Source: Halorhodospira sp. (GTDB lineage Bacteria > Pseudomonadota > Gammaproteobacteria > Nitrococcales > Halorhodospiraceae). From it: a DNA stretch of 6,738 nt. The translations under genes and the position numbers were made by a program. A model generated the notes under the pieces. The model was not told the origin of the DNA and searched no databases. It saw only the letters and a list, made by a program, of their open reading frames with translations. Of the stretch, positions 1-6,738 are shown in pieces (the first letter of the stretch is position 1; every line of letters starts with the position of its first letter). The stretch spans positions 1 through 6,738 of the forward strand of contig SKYL01000085.1 of the NCBI GenBank assembly GCA_007127935.1. The letters run 5' to 3'.

Positions 1-1216
<1,216 letters not shown>

Positions 1217-1221
1217 GGGCG

Positions 1222-1226
1222 CCTCC
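1222..1226 (-). promoter_or_regulatory. Ribosome binding site of acnA
   Basis: GGAGG on the minus strand, 5 nt before the ATG at 1216. The spacing is short but normal and fixes the acnA start. The mRNA just ahead of it is an A/C-rich, G-poor stretch (repeated CAAC, about 1250-1231) that should be unstructured and favour ribosome loading. Confidence 0.75.
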
Positions 1227-1297
1227 GAATCCTGTTGGTTGTTGTGGTTGGTGGATAATAAGAAACCCTGATCAACCCATTATGATACACGGGGGCT
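1227..1297 (-). promoter_or_regulatory. Probable acnA promoter and leader region (weakly resolved)
   Basis: This is the AT-richest part of the hflD-acnA gap. On the minus strand it has two -10-like hexamers, TATCAT (about 1286-1281) and TATTAT (about 1260-1255), each matching TATAAT at 5 of 6. Neither has a convincing -35 box at 16-18 nt: the best ahead of TATCAT is TGGCAA (3 of 6 matches). A promoter is expected because acnA has a leader and is functionally separate from hflD, but I cannot fix its position; it may need an activator. Read-through from hflD is also possible. Confidence 0.3.
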
Positions 1298-1337
1298 GTG
1301 GCGTCTTGCCACTCAATCGACACATTGAGAAGGTGGC
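1298..1337 (-). repeat. Nested inverted repeats between hflD and acnA (alternative hairpins)
   Basis: Plus-strand order of elements: GTGGC (1298-1302), 5 nt, GCCAC (1308-1312), TCAAT (1313-1317), 6 nt, ATTGA (1324-1328), 4 nt, GTGGC (1333-1337). The middle GCCAC can pair with either outer GTGGC. One pairing gives a small 5-bp hairpin. The other gives a 10-bp stem (GCCAC+TCAAT with ATTGA+GTGGC) with a 4-nt bulge and a 6-nt loop. In the direction of transcription (minus) the long stem begins about 8 nt after the hflD stop codon. No T-run follows, so it is not a standard intrinsic terminator; it could protect the hflD 3' end, cause pausing, or be a protein-binding site. The pairing is seen; any role is inferred. 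Confidence 0.5.
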
Positions 1338-1345
1338 GACTAGCG

Positions 1346-1987
1346 TTACGGAAGGCGTTGCGCCGGGGCTAGAAGGTCGCGGGCGGCCCGGCTGATCCGT
1401 TGCCGCCGGAAGATCAACTTCAGCCGCCCGCCGCCTTGCTCCCGCCACAGCGTCGCCGCCCGAATCCCCGCCAGCAGCAGGGTGCGCAGCAGCGCGGCGT
1501 TGCCCTCGTCCTCCAGGTGTTGGCGTTCGCCCTGGACCATGACGCGGGGGCCGACACGGCTGATGGTGTTGCTGTACAGCTCCCCGAGGCCGCGGATGAC
1601 GCTCTCATGGATCGGGGTGCCGAAGTAGTCAGCCTGCCGGCGGGCCTGCTCCAGGCCCTCGGCCACCTCGCCAAGCACTTTGCGGTTGCGCAGCAGACGC
1701 CGCTCCAGATGGAGCACATTGGCCACGTAGCGGGTGGTTTCCAGGTTGCGGGGCTGCTCCAACTGCTCCACCAGCCGGCGCAGCCCGGTGTCGAGGTGCG
1801 CCGCGCCGCCATAGAGCGCCTCCACGGAGCCGTCGTAGGCCCCCAGCAGCCCTTCCACCAACGGGCGGTAGTCGGTCTCTTCGCGGTGGCCGGTGTGCGC
1901 GACTTGGCGCACCGCGTGGACCGCCTGCATCACCGCCGCAAGTGCCAGGGTTTGTTGCTGTTCCGCGGGGATCGCCATGGGCGCCAT
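1346..1987 (-). CDS. hflD: HflD, lysogenization regulator / membrane-associated helical protein
   Basis: A 213-residue protein, the usual HflD length. In E. coli HflD is a mostly helical, peripheral inner-membrane protein that binds phage lambda CII and promotes its degradation; its everyday cellular role is unclear. I recognise it from blocks that match remembered E. coli HflD: LALAAVMQAVHAVRQVAHTG near the N-terminus, TRYVANVLHLERRLLRNRKVL in the middle, ISRVGPRVMVQG, and the diagnostic C-terminal TLLLAGIRAATLWREQGGGRLKLIF. Two ATGs are possible, at 1987 and 1978. I chose 1987 because it lies 1 nt after the mnmA stop codon, which suits translational coupling; neither has a strong Shine-Dalgarno sequence (only GGAT a few nt upstream of 1987). 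It stands directly after mnmA, the conserved gammaproteobacterial order. In E. coli purB follows; here acnA does. Confidence 0.93.
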   Translation of the reverse strand: MAPMAIPAEQQQTLALAAVMQAVHAVRQVAHTGHREETDYRPLVEGLLGAYDGSVEALYGGAAHLDTGLRRLVEQLEQPRNLETTRYVANVLHLERRLLRNRKVLGEVAEGLEQARRQADYFGTPIHESVIRGLGELYSNTISRVGPRVMVQGERQHLEDEGNAALLRTLLLAGIRAATLWREQGGGRLKLIFRRQRISRAARDLLAPAQRLP

Positions 1988-1988
1988 G

Positions 1989-3146
1989 TTATCCGGCCAG
2001 CGTGCCGCAGACGCGGCGGGAGGACGCCTCCAACGGGAGGTGGCGGCGGATGGGCGCCCCGCCCAGGCAGGTGTCGCCGTGGTAGAGCACCACGTACTGC
2101 CCGGCTGCCGGGGCGCGTTGGGGCGACTCGAAGAGGACGGTGAGGCCGCCATCGTCGTCGTAGACCACCGAACACGGCTGGGGTAGCTGACGGTATCGGA
2201 TCTGGGCGGTGAGATGGGCGCCGGGAGAGGGCGCCGGGCCCAGCCAGTGGGGCGGTCCGGTCTCCAGGACCTGGGCAAGGAGCAGCGGGTGGTCGTGCCC
2301 TTCCACCACCACCAGGGCATGGTCCTCGGCGTCCTTGCGGGCCACGTACCACGGGCCGTCGCCGGCGTGGGATCCGCCGATGCCGAGACCCCGGCGCTGC
2401 CCCACGGTGTAGTGATGGAGTCCTCGGTGGTGGCCGATGACGTCGCCTGTATCGGTGACGATGGGGCCGGGGGCGTCCGGGATGTAGCGGCCGATGAACT
2501 CGCCGAAGTTGCGCTCGCCGATGAAGCAGATACCGGTGCTGTCGGGGCGGTCGTGGTTGGGCAGCCCGGCATCCCGTGCTTCGGCGCGGACCCGGTCCTT
2601 GGTCAGCCCCCCCAGGGGAAAGAGCGTCCGGTGGAACGCCGCCGCCGGGACGCCGTGGAGGAAGTAGCTTTGGTCCTTGTCCCGGTCGAGGCCGCGCAGG
2701 AGCCGGGGCGGGCGGTCGGAGATCCGCCGCAGCCGCGCGTAGTGCCCGGTGGCCACCGCGGCGGCGCCGAGGTGGTCCAACGCATGGCCCAGGAAGGCGT
2801 CGAATTTGATGTGGCGGTTGCAGAGGATGTCGGGGTTGGGCGTACGCCCGGCCCGCAACTCATCGAGGCAATACGAAAAGACCTCGTCCCGGTAGCGGGC
2901 CGCGAAGTTGATCTGGTGGAGCGGGATGGACAACCGGCGCGCCACCTCCTGGGCGGCGGCCAAGTCCTCGGCGGCGGCGCAGTGGGTGAGGGTGTCGTCG
3001 TCCTCCCAATTTTTCATGAACAACCCTTCCACCTGGTAGCCGGCCCGCAGCAACAGCAGGGCGGCCACCGCCGAATCGACGCCGCCGGAAAGGCCGACGA
3101 CGATGCGGGAAGGGGGAGGAATGAGATCTCGGTATGCTCCGTCCAC
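1989..3146 (-). CDS. mnmA: tRNA-specific 2-thiouridylase MnmA
   Basis: A cytoplasmic enzyme that adenylates and thiolates uridine 34 of tRNA-Lys, -Glu and -Gln to give 2-thiouridine, taking sulfur through the IscS-Tus relay. The 385-residue length is slightly above E. coli's 368. All key elements are visible: the ATP-binding PP-loop SGGVDS (20-25), FMKNWEDDD (43-51), TPNPDILCN with catalytic Cys109, ATGHYAR (132-138), the tRNA-binding DKDQSYFL (156-163), and STGICFIGER with the second catalytic Cys207, then VGQRRGLGIGG and a C-terminal beta-barrel domain. The enzyme looks intact. The start is a GTG at 3146 with no clear Shine-Dalgarno; no other start codon lies between it and the PP-loop, so 3146 is the best choice though not certain. 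It begins 33 nt after the membrane-protein gene and ends 1 nt before hflD, so it is probably co-transcribed with both. Confidence 0.97.
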   Translation of the reverse strand: MDGAYRDLIPPPSRIVVGLSGGVDSAVAALLLLRAGYQVEGLFMKNWEDDDTLTHCAAAEDLAAAQEVARRLSIPLHQINFAARYRDEVFSYCLDELRAGRTPNPDILCNRHIKFDAFLGHALDHLGAAAVATGHYARLRRISDRPPRLLRGLDRDKDQSYFLHGVPAAAFHRTLFPLGGLTKDRVRAEARDAGLPNHDRPDSTGICFIGERNFGEFIGRYIPDAPGPIVTDTGDVIGHHRGLHHYTVGQRRGLGIGGSHAGDGPWYVARKDAEDHALVVVEGHDHPLLLAQVLETGPPHWLGPAPSPGAHLTAQIRYRQLPQPCSVVYDDDGGLTVLFESPQRAPAAGQYVVLYHGDTCLGGAPIRRHLPLEASSRRVCGTLAG

Positions 3147-3179
3147 GGCGCGGGATTCTACATCAGGGGTGGATGGTCG

Positions 3180-3737
3180 TCATCGGCGGCGGCCCAGCCG
3201 CAGGCCGAAACGGTGGCGTTTGGAACGGGCCGCGCCGGTTCCGTCGTCCTTCGGCGCGACCTGGAGGAGGGCGCGCAGGGCCAATGTATATTGGCTCAGC
3301 GGCACCAGATAGCCGTTCCGCTCCTGGTCCGCCACCTCTATCAGGCGGTGGTACTCCGCTTCGTCCAGCGACCGGTGCAGGCGTTCCCGGCCCACGGCTT
3401 CCACATCGGCGCCGAGAAAGCCGGTGGCGCGCAGGCGGAGCAGTTCGGTGTGCATCCGCGAGCGCCACAACCGGGTGGTCAGCCAGTCGCCCACGATCCA
3501 GGTGAGGCCGGGGGCGGCCACCAGCAGGAGGAGGACGATCCCGGTGGTTAGTTCCGGGGCGGCGCCGGCCTCGTGGGCCAGCCACCAAAGCGTGGTGAAG
3601 AGGCCGGCGACCAGGGCCAGCAGGATCAGGTTGGCCCGCAACGCGGCCTGGGACAGCGAGCGGACCAGGCGTTCACGGGTCTGTCGCAGGTGCGGGTCTT
3701 CCACGCTTTGCCACTCCGGCGGGTCAGACTTGGACAT
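3180..3737 (-). CDS. Unrecognised membrane protein with a two-helix hairpin and a cytoplasmic C-terminal domain
   Basis: 185 residues; I do not recognise the family. Seen: a charged N-terminus (1-34); two hydrophobic segments, about 37-54 (LILLALVAGLFTTLWWLA) and 63-86 (TTGIVLLLLVAAPGLTWIVG and following), joined by a loop of about eight residues; then a soluble, arginine- and leucine-rich part (89-160) and a very basic tail ending GLRLGRRR. Basic residues flank both outer ends of the hairpin (R34; R89, R92), so by the positive-inside rule both termini should be cytoplasmic. No catalytic motif, cysteine pair or metal site is evident. The ATG at 3737 lies inside the end of nudJ (14-nt overlap), and mnmA starts 33 nt downstream, which makes it a true operon member and indicates translational coupling. 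In E. coli nothing separates nudJ from mnmA. Coding status is well supported by placement and composition; function is unknown. Confidence 0.82.
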   Translation of the reverse strand: MSKSDPPEWQSVEDPHLRQTRERLVRSLSQAALRANLILLALVAGLFTTLWWLAHEAGAAPELTTGIVLLLLVAAPGLTWIVGDWLTTRLWRSRMHTELLRLRATGFLGADVEAVGRERLHRSLDEAEYHRLIEVADQERNGYLVPLSQYTLALRALLQVAPKDDGTGAARSKRHRFGLRLGRRR

Positions 3738-4245
3738 TGCGGATCAAATCCAGCGGGTAACGGCGGCCGGCCAGGTAGTCTTGGACGGCGGCCAGCACCA
3801 ACGGGCTGCGCAGTAACGGAGCGTTCTTTCCCAGCTCTTCCGGGTGTTTCCAGTGGGCGCGGATGATGCCGTCGTCCAGCGGTCGATCCGGGGCGTGGGA
3901 GACGGCGCGGGCGTGAAAGAGAAAGCGGGTGAAGGTACGGTCGGCCCGGGGCCCGGGTCGGTACAGGTAGACACCGACGATCCCCTCCGGGATCACGGTC
4001 CAGCCGGTCTCCTCCAGGGTCTCCCGCGCCGCCGCCTGGACCGGGGTTTCTCCGGGGTCGAGGTGGCCGGCGGGTTGGTTCCAGACGGTGCGGCCGCGGA
4101 CGATCTCTTCCACCATCAGGAAGCGTCCTTCACGTTCCACCACGGTGGCGACGGTGACCGGGGTCCGCCATGAGGACTCGCCGTTGGGCGCGCCTCGGGG
4201 CGCGCCGGCATCATCGGGCGGGGACCAACACGCTTTCGCGGGCAT
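3724..4245 (-). CDS. nudJ: NudJ-type Nudix hydrolase (phosphatase NudJ)
   Basis: A 173-residue Nudix protein. E. coli NudJ hydrolyses thiamine pyrophosphate precursors (HMP-PP) and nucleoside tri-/diphosphates. Seen: VTVATVVEREGRFLMVEE (30-47), WNQPAGHLDPGET, and the full Nudix box G60-x5-E66-x7-R74-E75-x2-E78-E79-x-G81, whose glutamates bind the metal. The C-terminal LRSPLVLAAVQDYLAGRRYPL strongly resembles E. coli NudJ and separates it from other Nudix families. I chose the ATG at 4245 because AAGGAGGAG sits 8 nt upstream; an in-frame ATG at 4275 lacks such a signal. Even so, about 28 residues precede the normal family start (VTVA). This Pro/Gly/Ala-rich extension is partly encoded in the 35 nt that overlap the end of the LysR gene. 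It is followed by a 14-nt overlap with the membrane-protein gene. NudJ next to mnmA is conserved synteny. The exact substrate is inferred from the family. Confidence 0.9.
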   Translation of the reverse strand: MPAKACWSPPDDAGAPRGAPNGESSWRTPVTVATVVEREGRFLMVEEIVRGRTVWNQPAGHLDPGETPVQAAARETLEETGWTVIPEGIVGVYLYRPGPRADRTFTRFLFHARAVSHAPDRPLDDGIIRAHWKHPEELGKNAPLLRSPLVLAAVQDYLAGRRYPLDLIRNVQV

Positions 4246-5191
4246 CGGGGACTCCTCCTTCCCATGCGTCCTCACTGCTGAAGATCTCCGGCGCCATCAG
4301 TTCTAGGAAGCGGCGGGCCTGGGGGGAGAGGAAGCGCCCGCGCCGGAGCATCACGCCGTAGGTCCGCTGAGGGAAGATGTCGGGCAGGTCGCGCACGGCC
4401 AGCCGCGTCTCCCCGCTCAGGCAGATGGAGCTGGCGATACCGATGCCGAATCCCAACTCCACGTACCGCTTCATGCTCTCCCAGCCGCCGACCTCCAGGC
4501 GGACCTTGCACGGGATGTTGTGCTGCTGAAAGACCAAGTTGACCAGGCGCCACGTGGTGAGGTGGCGCGGCGGCAGGATCAGCTCGCCGGAGCCCAGGTC
4601 GTTCAATGTGATCTCTTCCCGTTCCGCCAGGGGATGGTCCGGCGGGGTGATCAGCTTCAAACGGTAAGTGTAGGTGGCCTTGTAGACGACGTCGTCCGGC
4701 AGGTCGAGACTGGAGCCGATGGCAATGTCCACTTGGTCCTGGCGGACCGCGGTCACTAGGTCGTGACCGGTGAGGTTGTGCAGCCGGACGTGGACCTTGG
4801 GGTGGCGCGCCATGAACGCCCGCAGCAACTCGGGGAGAACGTAGAGCGAGGTCGATTCCCCGGCGGCGATATCGAGCCGGCCCAGTTGTTGGCGCTGGTG
4901 GTGGGCGGCGAAGCGCTCCGGAAGGCCGTCGATCTCCTCCACCAATGGGGCCGCGAGTTCATAGAGGGTCTCCCCGTCGGGGGTGAGACGGATGCGTGGC
5001 CCGCGGCGCTCAAAAAGAGTGATCCCGAGTTCACGCTCGAGGGCCTGGATCTGCAGCGAGACCGAGGGCTGACTCAGCTCCAGCCGTTTCGCCGCCCGCG
5101 AGATGCTCCGCTCCTGGGCCGCATGACAGAAGGCGCGCAGCTGTTTGAGCCGGTTGTGACGGTAATAGGTGCGGGGTGATCGCTCGTCCAC
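4211..5191 (-). CDS. LysR-type transcriptional regulator, CysB-like
   Basis: 326 residues with the two-part LysR plan: an N-terminal winged helix-turn-helix (LKQLRAFCHAAQERSISRAAKRLELSQPSVSLQIQALERELG, about 15-56; recognition helix near 41-50) and a periplasmic-binding-protein-like effector domain (about 103-310). The effector part has CysB/Cbl-like features: SLYVLPELLRAFMARHPKV, ITPPDHPLAEREEITLNDL, MKRYVELGFGIGIASS, and DIFPQRTYGVMLRRGRFLS near the end. CysB proteins sense N-acetylserine or related ligands and control sulfur assimilation; the ligand here is not known. The start is a GTG at 5191 without a good Shine-Dalgarno; no other start precedes the DNA-binding domain, and about 14 residues precede its usual beginning. 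The gene diverges from aceA and its last 35 nt overlap nudJ. A LysR-type operator overlaps its predicted transcription start, so self-repression is expected. I therefore infer control of aceA and of its own operon. Family is certain, target inferred. Confidence 0.93.
   Translation of the reverse strand: MDERSPRTYYRHNRLKQLRAFCHAAQERSISRAAKRLELSQPSVSLQIQALERELGITLFERRGPRIRLTPDGETLYELAAPLVEEIDGLPERFAAHHQRQQLGRLDIAAGESTSLYVLPELLRAFMARHPKVHVRLHNLTGHDLVTAVRQDQVDIAIGSSLDLPDDVVYKATYTYRLKLITPPDHPLAEREEITLNDLGSGELILPPRHLTTWRLVNLVFQQHNIPCKVRLEVGGWESMKRYVELGFGIGIASSICLSGETRLAVRDLPDIFPQRTYGVMLRRGRFLSPQARRFLELMAPEIFSSEDAWEGGVPDARESVLVPAR
4251..4260 (-). promoter_or_regulatory. Strong ribosome binding site of nudJ inside the LysR gene
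   Basis: Minus-strand AAGGAGGAGT, an almost perfect anti-16S match, lies within the last codons of the upstream regulator gene. It decides the nudJ start at 4245 over the ATG at 4275, and lets nudJ be translated at a higher level than the regulator from a shared mRNA. Confidence 0.8.
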
Positions 5192-5230
5192 GGAAAGACC
5201 CGGGTCCGCGTGCCTCCGCGGATCATCAGC

Positions 5231-5247
5231 TATTGATTATTTCAATA
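5231..5247. promoter_or_regulatory. LysR-type operator, palindrome with T-N11-A core
   Basis: TATTGA-TTATT-TCAATA is a perfect 6-bp inverted repeat around 5 nt, and contains the LysR consensus T-N11-A (T5233 to A5245). Its centre, 5239, lies 64-65 bp before the predicted aceA start point, the classic position of the LysR recognition site at activated promoters. It also covers about -7 to +10 of the regulator's own predicted promoter, where bound protein should block transcription. Sequence and spacing are seen; binding by the adjacent regulator is inferred. Confidence 0.65.
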
Positions 5248-5275
5248 TTAAAAATTGTATGGATGGGGTTGTCAA
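5247..5275 (-). promoter_or_regulatory. Sigma70 promoter of the LysR-nudJ-mnmA-hflD operon
   Basis: On the minus strand TTGACA (5275-5270, perfect -35) is followed after 17 nt by TTTAAT (5252-5247, 5 of 6 matches to the -10). The predicted start is at A5240 or A5241, giving a leader of about 50 nt to the GTG at 5191. The start falls in the middle of the palindromic operator. This is the only strong promoter I find ahead of the five-gene minus-strand cluster. Confidence 0.65.
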
Positions 5276-5297
5276 TTGCTGCGCCGCGCCATAGAAT
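5269..5297 (+). promoter_or_regulatory. Sigma70 promoter of aceA
   Basis: TTGTCA (5269-5274, 5 of 6 matches) and TAGAAT (5292-5297, 5 of 6) are separated by 17 nt. The predicted start is A5303 or C5304, about 280 nt ahead of the aceA ATG. The -35 box shares five bases with the -35 box of the opposite promoter, so the two polymerases should compete for this site. A second, closer promoter cannot be excluded, but I see no comparable pair of boxes between 5304 and 5560. Confidence 0.6.
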
Positions 5298-5526
5298 TGC
5301 CGACCACTTTCGCGTGGCCCTGTTCGTTCCAAGCGTGCGGCGGGGCTCGTCACGCAATGCCGGTGGTGGCCGGGGGCCGGGCGGCGAGACCCGCCGAACC
5401 CGTCTCTAGGGCCACAGAGTTCATTTGCGGCGGCATTTTCCGCTGTCGGAGCATGGGCTCATCCGAAACGCCTCAAGAGGGCAGCATCACCGGGCAAGAG
5501 GCGCGCCACCAGAAGGCCCGGCGCAG

Positions 5527-5566
5527 AAATCCAGGCATCTTCCGTGAAATCCGACCATCTGCCCTG
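5527..5566 (+). repeat. Imperfect 20-bp tandem repeat in the aceA leader
   Basis: Two adjacent 20-nt units, AAATCCAGGCATCTTCCGTG (5527-5546) and AAATCCGACCATCTGCCCTG (5547-5566), match at 15 of 20 positions, with AAATCC, CATCT and final TG conserved. The second unit ends 3 nt before the Shine-Dalgarno sequence. It could be a protein- or RNA-binding site that affects translation, or a chance duplication; nothing in the sequence decides this. Confidence 0.4.
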
Positions 5567-5569
5567 AAC

Positions 5570-5575
5570 GGGAGG
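5570..5575 (+). promoter_or_regulatory. Ribosome binding site of aceA
   Basis: GGGAGG lies 9 nt before the ATG at 5585, within the normal spacing range. It supports this start over the in-frame ATGs at 5357 and 5453, which have no suitable upstream purine-rich sequence. Confidence 0.8.
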
Positions 5576-5584
5576 CAAACGATT

Positions 5585-6738
<1,154 letters not shown>

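Larger units (their letters stand above)
5192..5584. other. Divergent regulatory gap between the LysR gene and aceA (393 bp)
   Basis: No gene is called here. Bases 5192-5230 are the GC-rich leader of the regulator. Bases 5231-5275 form a sharp AT-rich island containing an operator-like palindrome and two overlapping divergent promoters. Bases 5304-5584 are the predicted aceA leader, GC-rich again, with a few short imperfect hairpins (for example GGCGG/CCGCC around 5382-5397) but no terminator. The aceA frame stays open upstream from 5585 back to a TAA at 5249-5251, but that stretch lacks an initiation signal and family similarity. Confidence 0.7.

Noticed and set aside
1988..2572. An in-frame 195-codon extension upstream of hflD
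   Set aside because: It lies within mnmA in another frame; only the last 213 residues match HflD, and the start at 1987 directly after the mnmA stop explains the gene.
2214..3551. A 445-codon open frame on the plus strand opposite mnmA and the membrane-protein gene
   Set aside because: It spans two minus-strand genes and their gap, has no recognisable domain, and shows the repetitive Gly/Val/Ala composition of a GC-driven shadow frame.
5382..5397. GGCGG/CCGCC hairpin in the aceA leader as a terminator
   Set aside because: Only 5 bp of stem and no T-run after it; expected by chance in such GC-rich DNA.
5176..5409. A 77-codon plus-strand open frame across the LysR-aceA gap
   Set aside because: It starts inside the LysR gene on the opposite strand, crosses both promoters and the operator, and has no Shine-Dalgarno or recognisable sequence.
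5357..5584. An in-frame 76-codon upstream extension of aceA (ATGs at 5357 and 5453)
   Set aside because: No ribosome binding site precedes either ATG, the translation is not like isocitrate lyase, and the family N-terminus begins at 5585 behind GGGAGG.

Overview
The window is GC-rich gammaproteobacterial chromosome. HflD is largely confined to Gammaproteobacteria, and nudJ, mnmA and hflD occur here in the same order as in Escherichia coli. The high GC and protein style would suit a Chromatiales/Ectothiorhodospiraceae-like organism; this lineage guess is inference only. There is no sign of mobile elements, CRISPR arrays, or tRNA or rRNA genes.

Layout: from position 5191 down to 1 everything reads on the minus strand. 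In transcription order the genes are a CysB-like LysR-type regulator (5191-4211), a NudJ-type Nudix hydrolase (4245-3724), an unrecognised two-helix membrane protein (3737-3180), the tRNA 2-thiouridylase mnmA (3146-1989), hflD (1987-1346) and, after a 129-bp gap with its own leader, the first 405 codons of aconitase acnA (1216 to beyond position 1). The first five genes overlap or lie within 33 nt of each other, so they probably form one operon. On the plus strand, isocitrate lyase aceA begins at 5585 and runs off the right edge, missing roughly its last 50 residues.

The 393-bp gap between the regulator and aceA is the most informative non-coding part. It holds an AT-rich island with two good sigma70 promoters back to back and overlapping at their -35 boxes: TTGTCA-N17-TAGAAT towards aceA and TTGACA-N17-TTTAAT towards the regulator. 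A 17-bp palindrome of LysR type (T-N11-A) is centred at about -65 of the aceA promoter and covers the regulator's own start point. This is the textbook arrangement for a LysR protein that activates the divergent gene and represses itself. The predicted aceA leader is then about 280 nt long and contains an imperfect 20-bp tandem repeat just before the ribosome binding site.

Functionally the window joins central carbon metabolism (aconitase and isocitrate lyase, which make and cleave isocitrate at the TCA/glyoxylate branch) to tRNA wobble thiolation (MnmA, with NudJ and HflD as conserved neighbours). The regulator sits between the two sets and is positioned to control both aceA and its own operon. 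No wholly new system is evident; the regulatory architecture and the unknown membrane protein are the points most worth following.
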